Positions 1-10,451 of a stretch of DNA of 64,000 nt are shown in pieces (within the stretch, counting starts at the first letter, position 1; each line of letters opens with the position of its first letter). Source of the DNA: Calothrix sp. HK-06 (GTDB lineage Bacteria > Cyanobacteriota > Cyanobacteriia > Cyanobacteriales > Nostocaceae); NCBI RefSeq assembly GCF_001904745.1, contig NZ_MRCD01000002.1:197905-261904 (forward strand). Reading direction: 5' to 3'. Under the pieces are notes generated by a model, which worked only from the letters and a program-made list of their open reading frames with translations, searched no databases and was not told the origin of the DNA. The translations under genes were made by a program, and so were the position numbers.

Positions 1-1
1 T

Positions 2-1069
2 TACCGTTCTAGTAACAGTGATTTAGCTGGTTTAACGAATCAACAGCTTTTCGATAATTTATCAAATACAGGAATTGCAGAAGGTCGAAAATTTTCGCAA
101 GTTTTCGACCTCAAATTTTATAAGGATAATAACCCTGATTTAGCAAGCTTTAATAACGAGCAGCTATTTAATCATTATATTTCTACAGGTTTACGTGAAG
201 GTCGCAGCGCCAGTCCGTACACCGCTTATGATGGCGTATCTGATAGATTCAAGTCTGCGACTTCGGTTTATCCTAGCTCGACTCCGGTTATTTTGCGGGA
301 TGCGGTTGGAGACAATGACCAGGGGGACATGTACAAGTTACAGTTAGACTCACCAAGTACAAATTTAAATCTTGTGCTGAATGGATTGAGTGCGAACGCT
401 GGTCTTGAGCTACTCGACCGCAAGGGCAATCTTCTAAGTAGTTCCAATAATGCTGGAAATGCCTCGGAATTGATTAGCTACGATAACCTGAATAGCGGTA
501 TTTATTACGTTCGAGTATATCAGCCAGAAGGCGGTCAAAACACTAACTATAACTTGAGTGTGTCAACTAAACTGCTATCCAATGAAGCTAGTGTTTCTAA
601 TTCACAACCTGTCATACCTGTCGCTGAAACTCCTGCGGCGCCACTATTGCCGCGCAATAGTTTTCTAGATGAAGTCTTGAGACTGGTAAATGTAGAGCGT
701 GCGAATGCTAACACTGGGTTACAACCGCTTGTATTGAGCGACAAATTGAATCAAGTTGCTTACACTCATAGTCAAGACATGGCGTTGAGTGATTACTTCA
801 GTCATACCGGAGCAAATGGTTCTAGTCCTCAAGACCGGGCATATCAAGCGGGTTATCAGTACTCGCGCTTCGGTGAAAACATAGCTGCTGGCTACGTTAC
901 ACCAGAAGAAGTTGTTGCTGCTTGGATGACTAGTCAAGGTCATCGTGCCAATATACTGAATCCGAACTATAAGGAAATGGGAGTTGGCTATTACTATTTA
1001 GAAAGCGATACAGGCAATGTTAACTACAACTATTATTGGACACAGGATTTTGGCACCTTAGCATCATAA
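2..1069 (+). CDS. Secreted CAP/SCP-domain protein with pre-peptidase C-terminal domain (5' end outside window)
   Basis: The frame is open from base 2, so this is the 3' part of a longer gene; the TTG at 293 is internal. The visible protein (355 residues) starts with two repeats of a cyanobacterial type ending in EGRKF and REGRS (FYKDNNPDLAS... HYISTGLREGR), probably surface or adhesion repeats. A PPC-like beta-sandwich follows (GDNDQGDMYKLQL to TNYNLSVS). A Pro-rich linker leads into a CAP/PR-1 domain at the C-terminus (LRLVNVERANANTGL, HSQDMALSDYFSHTG, FGENIAAG, WMTSQGHRANILNP, MGVGYYY), with the usual CAP histidines and glutamates. CAP proteins are extracellular; the exact activity of bacterial ones is mostly unknown. 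A signal peptide would lie upstream of the window. Confidence 0.88.
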   Translation, partial: YRSSNSDLAGLTNQQLFDNLSNTGIAEGRKFSQVFDLKFYKDNNPDLASFNNEQLFNHYISTGLREGRSASPYTAYDGVSDRFKSATSVYPSSTPVILRDAVGDNDQGDMYKLQLDSPSTNLNLVLNGLSANAGLELLDRKGNLLSSSNNAGNASELISYDNLNSGIYYVRVYQPEGGQNTNYNLSVSTKLLSNEASVSNSQPVIPVAETPAAPLLPRNSFLDEVLRLVNVERANANTGLQPLVLSDKLNQVAYTHSQDMALSDYFSHTGANGSSPQDRAYQAGYQYSRFGENIAAGYVTPEEVVAAWMTSQGHRANILNPNYKEMGVGYYYLESDTGNVNYNYYWTQDFGTLAS

Positions 1070-1080
1070 GGGGGTAAAAG

Positions 1081-1110
1081 GAAAAGGGGTTTTAGACTCT
1101 TCCCTTTTTC
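1081..1110. terminator. Possible bidirectional terminator between convergent genes
   Basis: A short stem (AAAAGGG paired with CCCTTTT) with an A/T-rich loop lies in the 44-base gap between the convergent CAP gene and psiE-like gene. The position fits a shared terminator. The stem is weak, so this is tentative. Confidence 0.4.
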
Positions 1111-1113
1111 GCC

Positions 1114-1569
1114 TTATTCATTTATGTGTGTGGGTATCATTGACTCTAAGAGCTTGGACATCCAGGGTAGTATCACAAAAAGGGCGCCTAAAACAACCAA
1201 AAATAAGGAAATACCCACAAGTTGTTCGCTTTTGACTTCAAGAACACCTTTTAATATCACTTCTCGTAGAGATGAAACAATAGAAATTTCTACTGCGGCC
1301 CCTACAGAGATGCGATGTTCTTGCAAATAATCAGCCAGCAAGCGAAACAACTCTACTAAAATTAAAATAAATAAAATATCTGATGTGACTTGTCGAACTT
1401 CAAGAGGTTGAAAAAAGTGAATAAATAAGTCAACAAGTCGTAACACCATTACACAGAATAGACTGATACATAGCGAAATAATAATAATATCTTGAAATAC
1501 TTCCAAATTGCGTACAATTTGTCCGCGTTGGAACCAGTCGGTTAATTTCCCTTTGAGGTTCGTAAACAT
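1114..1569 (-). CDS. PsiE-like (phosphate-starvation-inducible family) membrane protein
   Basis: A 151-residue protein with about four hydrophobic segments: VFQDIIIISLCISLFCVMVL, the ILFILILVELF stretch, and a C-terminal LFLVVLGALFVILPW. It contains the conserved PsiE-family core (DILFILILVELFRLLADYLQEHRISVGAAVEISIV, split here around LADYLQEHRIS). Members are small inner-membrane proteins, first noted as phosphate-starvation induced in E. coli, without a known biochemical role. The gene follows the five-GAF kinase on the same strand with a hairpin repeat between them, so co-transcription is uncertain. Confidence 0.75.
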   Translation of the reverse strand: MFTNLKGKLTDWFQRGQIVRNLEVFQDIIIISLCISLFCVMVLRLVDLFIHFFQPLEVRQVTSDILFILILVELFRLLADYLQEHRISVGAAVEISIVSSLREVILKGVLEVKSEQLVGISLFLVVLGALFVILPWMSKLLESMIPTHINE

Positions 1570-1646
1570 GGTACCTCAAGCAACACAATTAATTTTCAAC
1601 TTCATCATAAATAATTCATAAAATGCAAAAAGTTAGCGGTACACAT

Positions 1647-1678
1647 AAACCTGGTTTCTTTATTTAGAAACCAGGTTT
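1647..1678. repeat. Short palindrome, AGAAACC(C)GGTTTCT family
   Basis: AAACCTGGTTTCT and AGAAACCAGGTTT form a 13-bp inverted repeat with a 6-base A/T loop, one base beyond the stop of the five-GAF kinase. Related copies lie at 37374-37441, 39984-39998 and 51901-51915, so this is a member of a dispersed family as well as a possible terminator. There is no T tract. Confidence 0.75.
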
Positions 1679-4600
1679 CTATGTGGAAATCATTATGTGT
1701 TTAATTGGAATTTCAATCCAAAATTCTGTACCTTTATCAGGTTCACAGAAACACTCAATTTTACCTCCATGTTTTTCGACAATAATTTGGTAACTAATTG
1801 ATAATCCTAACCCAGTACCTTTACCAGGTTCTTTTGTTGTAAAGAAGGGGTCAAATATACGCGATACCACATCATCAGGAATACCACAACCGTTATCATG
1901 TATACGAATTAATACTCTGTCGTTGTGTACAACTTGAGAATGAATGATTATTTGTGGTAACTGTAATTTTGTACTATTCTCTTTTTGATGCTGTTTATAT
2001 CCAATTTCAATTGCGTCTATAGCGTTGCTTAAAATATTCATGAATACTTGATTCAATAAGGCAGCATAACATTCAACAAGTGGTAAGTCTCCATATTTTT
2101 TAATAACATCTATTGGTGGAGTGTTGACAGATGAACGCAAACGGTGCTGTAAAATTAGTAATGCACTATCAATTCCTCCATGAATATCTACATGTTTTAT
2201 TTCTGCATGGTCAAGACGCGAAAATGTACGTAGTGACTCAACTAATTGTAATATCCTTTCGGCGCCTGAGTGCATTGATAAAATTGTTTTGGGTAGGTCT
2301 TCGATGATGTAATCTAAATCAATTTTAGATGCTTGTGCTTGAATTTTTTGTACTGGCTCTGGATATTGATGCTGATAAATTTTCATTAATTGTAGTATAC
2401 TTTGAGTGTATTCGCTTACATGAGATAAATTACCGTAGATAAAATTAATCGGATTGTTAATTTCATGAGCAATACCAGCAACTAGCTGTCCTAAACCAGC
2501 CATTTTTTCACCTTGAATTAGCTGAGTTTGGGTTCGCTGTAATTCTTTGAGTGCTTCGTTGAGTTTTTCTTTTTGAAGTCGAGTTTGCTTGAGTAACTCT
2601 GCTTGCTGTAATGCTACAGCTAACTGTAAACCAATTTGTGCAAGTAAACTTACTTCATCTTCCATCCACTCGCGCGGTTTAGTATTTTGATATGCAGCAA
2701 GTAACCCCCATAAATTATCACCTTGAAAAATTGGCACCATTACATATGCACGTGCTTGAATTTGTTCGAGAAATACTAATTGCAGGTCAGAATACTGTTG
2801 TTTATAAATATCATCAACCGTTATGGTTTTCTGAAGCGGCGTATTGAGTTCGCCTAATGCTTTTTGTATAAAAGTATTCATTGTCAAAAATGAATTTCCA
2901 ATTAATGGCATCCATTCTGAAGCTACTGACTCTGCCACAAAATCACCACTGCCATCGGTATATAAACTATAAATAGCTACTCGTTCAACTTTTAATAAAT
3001 TCCTAACTTCTTGTGTTGTGGTAGCAAAAATTGTATTTAAGTCAAGCGATTGACGAATTTTTTCTACCGTAGTGGCTAATGCTTTTTCGCGTTCTGCTGC
3101 TCTTGTGAGTTGTGCGGCTTGTGCTTGAACTTGTTTGAGGGTTTCTGCTTGTTGAAGTGCCACACCCAACTGTACTCCAACTTGTGCAAGTAAGTTAACT
3201 TCTTCTTCTTCCCAATAACGCGGTTGAGAATTTTGATACGCGACTAGTAACCCCCAGAGCTTTTCACCTTGTAAAATGGGAACAAAAGTTTCGTTACGTG
3301 GATACTTTCCTGTTTTTGCTGCTTCTAAAAATGTCTTTTCAATCGTTGGTTGGCTTTTTCCAACAGGTGTCCAACCATCAAGAATTGAATCAGCGACAAA
3401 TTCCCCACTCCAATCAGGATAAAATCTATAAATTGCCACACGTTCGACATTTAACAAACGTCGAACTTCTTGTGTAGTTGCTTGAAAAATACTCTCTATA
3501 TCTAACGATTGTCGAATTTTATCAACTGTTGTTGCTAAAGCACGCTGACGTTCTGCTGCTTTTTCTAGCTGCGCTGCTTGTGAAGAAACTTGTTGAAAGT
3601 ACTCAGCTTGTTGAAAAGCTGTACCAAGTTGAGTACTAATTTGTGTAAGTAAGCAAATTTCGTCATCTTCCCACTTTCGCGGCGCCGAGTTTTGGAAAAC
3701 AGCTAATAGTCCCCAAAGTTTGTTACCATGATAAATAGCAACAATTGCATATGCTCGTGCTTGATAACTTTCTAAGACGCGAATGTAACAGTCACTAAAT
3801 CCAGCATTGTAAATATCATCGCAAGTTCGGAAAATTTCACCACGCATAAACCTTCCACCCTGAGTTTCTTGAAGGTAGGTATCAGGAATTCGAGCATTTA
3901 CTAATAACTTTATACTACATTCGCTAATATTTGCACGTAATTCTGGTTGTTGTAATTGTTTATCTAGTAAAGAATTCCAACCCGTTTCAATAGATTCAAC
4001 AACAAAATCTCCACTCCAGTCAGGGTTAAACCGATAAATTACGACTCTATCAGCTTCCAGAATTTTTCTAATTTCGTGAGTTGCAGTATGAAATATCGTT
4101 TCTAAGTCGAACGTTTGACGAATTTTTTCAATTGTTTTAGCAATGCTTTTTTGACGTTCAGCAATACGTTCACGTTCGGATGCTTGTGCAAGTTTTGCTG
4201 CTTGCATCTGCATCTGCTCTAAATATTCAGCTTGTTGAATGGCAACGCTAAGTTGTACAGCAATTTGCTGTATAAACTCAATTTCTGACTCTTCCCAATA
4301 ACGTGGTGCGTTGCATTGGTGTATACATAATAATCCCCAAAGTTTTTTGCCTTTGAGTAAAGGGGCAACTAAATTAGAACGAACTTGAAATTTTTCTAGA
4401 ATAGCTATATGGCATGGGCTACAATTAGCTTGATAAATATCAGGAATTACATTGATTCTACCTTCTTGATATTGCCCTGCAAATTGTTCGCTAAAACAAT
4501 GGTCGCGAATTTTTAATTCCATTGCAGAATCCCACCCGTGCGCCACATCTTCAGAGACAAATTCACCTTCCCAATCTAAGTGTGGGTAAAAGCGAAATAC

Positions 4601-5278
4601 TCCTACACGGTCGGCTTGGAGTAATTGACGGACTTCGGTAGCTGTATTTTTAAAAATAGTTTGTAAATCTAAGGACTCGCGAATTCGAGCGATAACTGCT
4701 GCTAAAGTTTTTTCTTTTTCAATATTTGAAGGCGCCTGTGCAAGTAATTCAATATTTTGTAACGCAACTTCTAAATGTTCAACAACTTGCTTTACAATTT
4801 TTATTTCTAAATCTTGCCATTGACGAAATTCACTACATTGATGTACGCAAAATAGACCCCAAAGCTTATTATTCTTGAATAAAGGCGCAATAATACAAGC
4901 GCGTACTTGGAGCTTTTCTAAAAATTCAATATAATCTTGATTAACATTTGATAAAACCTGAATTTCGCCTTGCTGATAAATCTTTATAAGGTCTTGAGCA
5001 AGCGAAGAGTCATTTACTTTCGTGTGTATTACTGACATCCAAACGGCGCCGACATCTTCATAAACGAATTCGCCTTGGTACGTCAAATCGCTAGATAAGC
5101 AAAATATTGCTACCCTATCAGTATTAAGTATTTGACGTAATCCTTTAACAACAGTTTCAAAAACTGCCTTTTGGTCTGAAGCTTTGTGTATAAGCCCAAC
5201 CAGTCTTATGATGCAATTGTACTGCTCTGCTGTGGGCACCTGACTCGATGTTAAACGGGGGATATGATTTTTTTCCAT
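1679..5278 (-). CDS. Five-GAF sensor histidine kinase with a cyanobacteriochrome-like GAF
   Basis: A soluble kinase of 1199 residues with no membrane segment. Five GAF domains lie near residues 35-175, 203-345, 391-555, 590-705 and 745-890, separated by near-identical helical linkers. The kinase core follows: H-box [16 protein letters not shown] with His938, N-box [11 protein letters not shown]1 DNGCGIP, and [12 protein letters not shown] at the C-terminus. GAF2 carries the bilin-lyase-type CH motif (Cys289-His290) and a DXCF motif (Asp259-His-Cys261-Phe), the two cysteines of dual-cysteine cyanobacteriochromes. GAF3 keeps a cysteine at the CH position (Cys497-Tyr498). GAF1 and GAF5 lack it, and GAF4 is shortened in that region. 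A light-sensing role is inferred; a response regulator is not next to it, so the output is unknown. Confidence 0.9.
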   Translation of the reverse strand: MEKNHIPRLTSSQVPTAEQYNCIIRLVGLIHKASDQKAVFETVVKGLRQILNTDRVAIFCLSSDLTYQGEFVYEDVGAVWMSVIHTKVNDSSLAQDLIKIYQQGEIQVLSNVNQDYIEFLEKLQVRACIIAPLFKNNKLWGLFCVHQCSEFRQWQDLEIKIVKQVVEHLEVALQNIELLAQAPSNIEKEKTLAAVIARIRESLDLQTIFKNTATEVRQLLQADRVGVFRFYPHLDWEGEFVSEDVAHGWDSAMELKIRDHCFSEQFAGQYQEGRINVIPDIYQANCSPCHIAILEKFQVRSNLVAPLLKGKKLWGLLCIHQCNAPRYWEESEIEFIQQIAVQLSVAIQQAEYLEQMQMQAAKLAQASERERIAERQKSIAKTIEKIRQTFDLETIFHTATHEIRKILEADRVVIYRFNPDWSGDFVVESIETGWNSLLDKQLQQPELRANISECSIKLLVNARIPDTYLQETQGGRFMRGEIFRTCDDIYNAGFSDCYIRVLESYQARAYAIVAIYHGNKLWGLLAVFQNSAPRKWEDDEICLLTQISTQLGTAFQQAEYFQQVSSQAAQLEKAAERQRALATTVDKIRQSLDIESIFQATTQEVRRLLNVERVAIYRFYPDWSGEFVADSILDGWTPVGKSQPTIEKTFLEAAKTGKYPRNETFVPILQGEKLWGLLVAYQNSQPRYWEEEEVNLLAQVGVQLGVALQQAETLKQVQAQAAQLTRAAEREKALATTVEKIRQSLDLNTIFATTTQEVRNLLKVERVAIYSLYTDGSGDFVAESVASEWMPLIGNSFLTMNTFIQKALGELNTPLQKTITVDDIYKQQYSDLQLVFLEQIQARAYVMVPIFQGDNLWGLLAAYQNTKPREWMEDEVSLLAQIGLQLAVALQQAELLKQTRLQKEKLNEALKELQRTQTQLIQGEKMAGLGQLVAGIAHEINNPINFIYGNLSHVSEYTQSILQLMKIYQHQYPEPVQKIQAQASKIDLDYIIEDLPKTILSMHSGAERILQLVESLRTFSRLDHAEIKHVDIHGGIDSALLILQHRLRSSVNTPPIDVIKKYGDLPLVECYAALLNQVFMNILSNAIDAIEIGYKQHQKENSTKLQLPQIIIHSQVVHNDRVLIRIHDNGCGIPDDVVSRIFDPFFTTKEPGKGTGLGLSISYQIIVEKHGGKIECFCEPDKGTEFWIEIPIKHIMIST

Positions 5279-5501
5279 TGATAAGACTTGCTCTGATAAT
5301 TGACTCTCTATATATAAGGGTTCCCATTACAGCAGGGAGAGTAACATTGTTGTAAAGATATTATCGGTGCCAGTTTTGAAGCAATGTTACAACAATGGGA
5401 GTTACACTTAGTGAGAAATAAAAGCTGGATGTGAAAGCGCCGTTTATTAACCATAGTCGCGCTAAAATAAACACATTAATATTAGATACAGTAAAATCGC
5501 A

Positions 5502-5789
5502 ATGACTATTGCCAAAGAATTAGAAATTTTTCAAGATACTGTTCAAAATATCGAAGAAAATGTTATTCTTCCTCCAAGTAATTTATACAGTAATGAACCT
5601 TCCTTAGAAACCGAACTGCATCTAGAGGAAATAATCCTTTTACTCAAATGTTTAAAATGGTTATGGCGAGATAGAACCGATTTCTATGCTGCTGGTAACT
5701 TGACGATTTATTACAGTTTAACAGGAAGGCGCCAAAGTAACCAAAATTTGGCATCGTTGAAAAATGTGAACCACGGTTCACATTTTTAA
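5502..5789 (+). pseudogene. Truncated Uma2-family (restriction-endonuclease-fold) gene
   Basis: The first 80 or so residues match the N-terminal part of cyanobacterial Uma2 proteins (ENVILPPSNLYSNEPSLETE, LKCLKWLWRDRTDFYAAGN, LTIYYSL). Full members run to about 190-230 residues and carry the PD-(D/E)XK-like catalytic residues further on, so the active part is missing. Homology stops near base 5745, and the remaining codons run into a perfect palindrome that ends at the TAA stop. Uma2 proteins occur in many copies in cyanobacteria and their role is not settled. The family assignment is from memory of the motif. Confidence 0.65.
5760..5787. repeat. TGTGAACC-GGTTCACA palindrome, copy 1
   Basis: Perfect 13-bp arms (AAAAATGTGAACC and its complement) around a 2-base centre. 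The element provides the last codons of the Uma2 remnant. Two more copies lie at 12819-12840 and 12968-12989. Confidence 0.85.
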
Positions 5790-5818
5790 TAATCATTCCA
5801 TTCTCAAAAACTTCAGGC

Positions 5819-8800
5819 TTAATTTGGTGAAATTTCATGACAAAGCTGCTTATTGGTGTTATTCCTAAGATAGTCTCTCACTTGTAAACAACCTTTCTTT
5901 AATAGACTATTTAAATCCAAAGTTTGTGTTCCTGTGTCAAGATTCCAAAATCTCACAGTTGTGTCATTGCTAGCTGAGGCAAGCTTTTTTCCATCATAGC
6001 TAAAGTCAGCACTCCAAACCCAGTCATCGTGTCCTTGAAAAATTTGTGTTCTTTTACCGTTTTGGTTCCAAAGTCTGACGGTATTATCAAAACTGGTGGA
6101 AGCAATTATATTGCCGCCTTGGTTATATTTTACACCGACAACTCTTTCCTGGTGTCCGTGTAAACGCTTATTATCTTTAAGATATATTTGCTTGTTTTTG
6201 TTTGGTTGGCATAATGCGGTAATATCTATTTTCCAAAGTCCAATAGTTTTATCATCACTAGCAGTCGCTATCTGAGTACCGTTGTGGCTCAAATCAATAC
6301 CATTAACTTCATCGTCATGTCCTAGGAGAGTTGCACACAAAGTGCCATTACGTTTCCAAATCTTAGCAGTATGGTCATCGCTTGCGGTAGCAATTAGAGT
6401 TCCATCAGGACTAAAAGTTACATCTACAACTCGGTCGCGATGTCCTTTAAAGGTTGCAATATTTTGACCATTTAAATTCCAAAGTTTAGCGGTTTTATCA
6501 GCGCTGGCAGTCGCAATTGTCTTGCTATCTGGACTAAAGCGCGCGTAAAATACTTCTCCTTTATGTCCTTGAAGAGTTACGATATTTTTGTAATTACTAC
6601 TCAACCAAATTTTAGCAGTTTTATTCACGTTGGCTGTAGCTATATATTTACCATCTTTGCTAAAGCTAACACCATATACACCACCTGTGTTTTCATCAAT
6701 GACTTTTATAAGGCGCCCGTCTTGAGTCCAGAGTTTTGCTGTTCCATCTTCACTACCAGTTGCGATGTAAGCACCATCAGGACTAAAGCTGACACTACGA
6801 ACGGCGCCATTATGTGCTTGAATTGGCAACAAACTGTCGTCAAGTTTCCATAATTTGATCGTGTTGTCGGCGCCTGCTGATGCCATTATTTTGTTTTTAC
6901 GATTAAAGCTGACACTATTAATACGAGCATTATGCCCTTTAATAATTGTACGTAAAGTGCCATCAAGGTTCCAAAGTCTGACCGTTTTATCCCAACTGGC
7001 AGTAGCAATTGTTTTGCCGTCCGGGTTGAAACTAACATCAAATACTCGGTCTGTGTGTCCCTTAAGAGTTGCAAGTTCTTTACCTTCTAAATTCCATAGT
7101 TTAGCTGTTTTATCCCAACTAGCGGTAGCAATGGTTTTGCCATCTTGGCTAAAGCTGATGTGATGAATTTTATCAGTGTGACCATTAAGAGTTTGAATTT
7201 CATTACCATCTAAGTTTAAAAGTTTAACCTTGTTATCACTTGTACTAACCGCTATTATTTTTTCTGTCGTGCTAAAACTTACACTACTAACTACATCATT
7301 ATCAGCCCATATAGTTTTTGCAGTTTGGCTGTTTAAATTCCAAATTAGAGCTTGTTTACTACTAGCTGTAACTAATGTTTCACAGTCAGGACTAAAACTT
7401 ACTTTAAGAACAGCGTCTTTATGGTTTAAATTTTTACGTAAGCTGCCATTTATATTCCATACTTTCACTGTTTTATCTGCGCTTGCAGTGGCAAACATAT
7501 TACCCTTAGTACAAAAACTAATACTAAAAACTTTATCTTGATGATTTAATATTTTACGCGAACCATCCTCTAAATTCCATAGTATGGCTTTTCCATCTAA
7601 ACCAGCAGAAGCAATTATTTTACCATTGGGGCTAAAAGCAATATTATAAACCCAATTAGTATGTGCTTGTAAACGGTTGAGTTCTTTTTCACTATCAATT
7701 GCTAATTGTAACGTCTTTACAAATTGTTGTTTTAATTCTGAGTCTGTATTGATAATGTGTTTAAATTTTATCCCTACATCTAAAACTGATATTAATGCAT
7801 CTAATTTTTGGTTTGCTAATAGAAGGTTTTCAGAAGAAATTAGAATAGCTTTAATCTCATTTTTTTGTGCTTGTCGTCGTTGAACGTCTGTTTGCCACCA
7901 TCCTATTGCTAATGCTCCTGTTAGAATAATACTGGTGCCTAGACCACTAGCCAAAATTAATTTCTTTAAACGTCTTTTTTGTTTAAATTCTCTCTCCCTT
8001 AATCTTAAACTTGCTTTTATATACTCCTGCTCATTAACTTTTAAATCCAAAGGGCGCCTTTGTAACCATCCTTCGGCATAAATTAAACGTTTGCCTCGTA
8101 ATAATTCACTCTCATCATAATTATTTTTTTCCCATTGCTGCATTGTGGCTCGTAACTCAGAAAGCCAAATACGGAACTCGCGGTCTTGTTTTATCCATTG
8201 GCGCAGGCGTTCCCATTCTCTAATTAAAGCTTCGTGTACAATTTCTACAGTTTCTTTTTGTGTTGCTTCATCGTGTCCTGTTATTATTAAACGTTTAGAA
8301 GCAAGATGCATTACTAAATTCCAGTTTTCTTCCCCTATTTCTGCACGCTTTGCCAAATATCGAATATCTTCTGTACCTACCCCAGGAAGCACTAACTGAA
8401 CAAAAATTCGACGTGTTTGTTCTTGTTCTTCCAAATTAAGTTTATTATATACTTGTTCAGCATAACGAGCTAAAGCTGCTTCTATACCACCAATTTCATC
8501 GTAAGCTGCATGAGTTAAACGGTTATCTATTTGTTTTTCCCATAGTTGAGTTAAGGCAAATTCTAATAACGGTAAATCACCTGTCTGACTACCTATGGCG
8601 CCTAAAATTCGCTCTGTTAATCCAGACTCCAGAGTTACATCAAGCAATTCTGCTGGTTTTTGCACTACAGTTTGTAACTCTTGATTATTCATCTGACTCA
8701 ATTTCAAGTCATTATGCTGCAAAGCATCAGCAAAAGGTCGATAAGAAAGAGCTTGGTTTAAAAAATCTGCCCTAAGAGCAATAATAAATGTTAAACTAAT

Positions 8801-10267
8801 TCTTTCATTTATTAATGTTAATAAATTATCTATAAAAAGCTGACGCTCTTGTATATTTTGGCATAAAGTATAAAGTTCCTCAAACTGGTCAATAACTATA
8901 AATACTCTATCGGCGCCTTCTAAATGCTCTAATGATGCATTGATAAGAGCATGAAGTGGCTCTGAGCTAGGTCGAAATGTAATAATATGCGAGTTATTAA
9001 TTTGACGTAAGCGTGGAATAAGACTAGCAAATATTACTGATGATTTGCCGCTACCACTAGAACCAATAACCGCAACTAGAGGTTTACTTTTTACAGCTTT
9101 AAGTAATTTATCTGTAAAAGCTTCTCGCCCAAAAAAGAACTGTGCATCTTCTTCTCGAAAAGCAAACAAACCACGATATGGGCATTGATTAGTAGGGCGC
9201 CGACCCAAGTCTTGCCAGTAATATGGTTGAGTAGCAGGATTTTGAAAAATTGCTGGCAACCAGCTAGCGCAAGGAAACTCATCTTCTAATACAAGTAATT
9301 TCTCGCGCGTTTCTCGTTCAGCCATATATATAGACTTCCCACTAGCAAAAGCTGGGAGAAAGTAAGTGATAAACGTTTGTGCTACTTTATCCGGTACAGG
9401 TTCTCGCATCACAATGATTTGAGGGATATGTAGCTTTTGTAGCTCAAACGCTAATCCCATACCATCACAGGAGTTAAAAACAGCTAAAACTAAACCGTTA
9501 TTAACGGCACTTCTCACACCATACTTTAGCCTTTCAATGCTTAAACTATCGGTTGGATTAATATAAATTTCACCACTACTACCCTCAGTCCTACTATGAC
9601 CTGCGAAAAATAAGATGTCCCAAGCTTGCTCCCATAAAGAGTCATTAATTTCCTGACGCTGCGGTTCTACTAAAAATGTAGTTTCTATATCAGGCAAATT
9701 AGTTAGTATTTGTCTATCTTTTTCAAGATTAATACCCGTACTATTACCTAGAATTGCTAATACTCTAACTTTATCTCGAAATGTAGGCGTTTTTGCTCTT
9801 TGAGTCGTCTCAGGATCTAGCGTGCTTAAAGCTACTTCAACATGAGTATTTTTTTCAACTAAATCCCATTGATGCCAAGGAAGTTTTAACAACGTCTGAT
9901 TTGAAGTACGAATTAGTAAAAGAACCTCGTTGTTGACAACAAATTGTTGAAGACATTTGTCACGGATAGGACGAAAAGAATCTGAGAGTAGCCATTGATT
10001 CAATTGGTTACGTAATTCATTTGCTGCAATATTACATTCCAGGCGCCAATTACTTGCATATTTTACTCCTTTAGGAATAATTCGGGAAGCGTATACACTA
10101 TTGTATTCCGACTTCCACTTATGAAAAACCTTTGATAAAATCGAATTAACAGGCAAATTTCCGGTGATTTCTATATAATTAGTTTGATTATCTTGTTTAA
10201 TCGTCAGCGTAGCCCTTACTCCTTGTAATAACTCACCATCTAACTTCAAATAAACTAGCTTTCTCAT
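5819..10267 (-). CDS. CHAT protease-like, nSTAND NTPase, transmembrane, WD40 protein (copy 1)
   Basis: A 1482-residue multidomain protein. The N-terminal region ends in a CHAT (caspase-like) domain with the expected His-Cys dyad: His224 in FFAGHSRTEG and Cys267 in VFNSCDGMGLAFE. The linker CPYRGLFAF..FFFGRE leads into an nSTAND NTPase with Walker A (GSSGSGKSS, 402-410) and Walker B-like VFIVIDQFEELY. One hydrophobic helix (LASGLGTSIILTGALAIGWW) follows, then 14 WD40 repeats, enough for two seven-bladed propellers, and a C-terminal tail with a conserved Gly-Cys. STAND proteins usually oligomerise when their repeat sensor is triggered; CHAT domains are proteases or protease-like effectors. Sensing of a danger signal with proteolytic output is inference. 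It is a close architectural twin of the gene at 19163-23593, but has no sigma/DUF1822 partners of its own. Confidence 0.92.
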   Translation of the reverse strand: MRKLVYLKLDGELLQGVRATLTIKQDNQTNYIEITGNLPVNSILSKVFHKWKSEYNSVYASRIIPKGVKYASNWRLECNIAANELRNQLNQWLLSDSFRPIRDKCLQQFVVNNEVLLLIRTSNQTLLKLPWHQWDLVEKNTHVEVALSTLDPETTQRAKTPTFRDKVRVLAILGNSTGINLEKDRQILTNLPDIETTFLVEPQRQEINDSLWEQAWDILFFAGHSRTEGSSGEIYINPTDSLSIERLKYGVRSAVNNGLVLAVFNSCDGMGLAFELQKLHIPQIIVMREPVPDKVAQTFITYFLPAFASGKSIYMAERETREKLLVLEDEFPCASWLPAIFQNPATQPYYWQDLGRRPTNQCPYRGLFAFREEDAQFFFGREAFTDKLLKAVKSKPLVAVIGSSGSGKSSVIFASLIPRLRQINNSHIITFRPSSEPLHALINASLEHLEGADRVFIVIDQFEELYTLCQNIQERQLFIDNLLTLINERISLTFIIALRADFLNQALSYRPFADALQHNDLKLSQMNNQELQTVVQKPAELLDVTLESGLTERILGAIGSQTGDLPLLEFALTQLWEKQIDNRLTHAAYDEIGGIEAALARYAEQVYNKLNLEEQEQTRRIFVQLVLPGVGTEDIRYLAKRAEIGEENWNLVMHLASKRLIITGHDEATQKETVEIVHEALIREWERLRQWIKQDREFRIWLSELRATMQQWEKNNYDESELLRGKRLIYAEGWLQRRPLDLKVNEQEYIKASLRLREREFKQKRRLKKLILASGLGTSIILTGALAIGWWQTDVQRRQAQKNEIKAILISSENLLLANQKLDALISVLDVGIKFKHIINTDSELKQQFVKTLQLAIDSEKELNRLQAHTNWVYNIAFSPNGKIIASAGLDGKAILWNLEDGSRKILNHQDKVFSISFCTKGNMFATASADKTVKVWNINGSLRKNLNHKDAVLKVSFSPDCETLVTASSKQALIWNLNSQTAKTIWADNDVVSSVSFSTTEKIIAVSTSDNKVKLLNLDGNEIQTLNGHTDKIHHISFSQDGKTIATASWDKTAKLWNLEGKELATLKGHTDRVFDVSFNPDGKTIATASWDKTVRLWNLDGTLRTIIKGHNARINSVSFNRKNKIMASAGADNTIKLWKLDDSLLPIQAHNGAVRSVSFSPDGAYIATGSEDGTAKLWTQDGRLIKVIDENTGGVYGVSFSKDGKYIATANVNKTAKIWLSSNYKNIVTLQGHKGEVFYARFSPDSKTIATASADKTAKLWNLNGQNIATFKGHRDRVVDVTFSPDGTLIATASDDHTAKIWKRNGTLCATLLGHDDEVNGIDLSHNGTQIATASDDKTIGLWKIDITALCQPNKNKQIYLKDNKRLHGHQERVVGVKYNQGGNIIASTSFDNTVRLWNQNGKRTQIFQGHDDWVWSADFSYDGKKLASASNDTTVRFWNLDTGTQTLDLNSLLKKGCLQVRDYLRNNTNKQLCHEISPN

Positions 10268-10451
10268 TCTTTATTTTATATTGAAACATCTTTGTCAAAC
10301 TCAATATTGATTATAAGCGCCGTAACCATACTGCTTTATAAGGGTAATGTAAACTTTTGTAATCAATTGCTCCCAGTGCTAGTTGTTTCAGTTTGAACAG
10401 AAATAGAAAATTACATTCACACTCTTTAGTTGAAATAAACGTTCATAACGT

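Noticed and set aside
6282..7541. Several plus-strand open frames opposite the WD40 region of the first CHAT gene
   Set aside because: They repeat the same pattern (VASSLPSKFHSLAVLSQLAV) because they are the antisense of WD40 repeats; no independent starts or ribosome sites.
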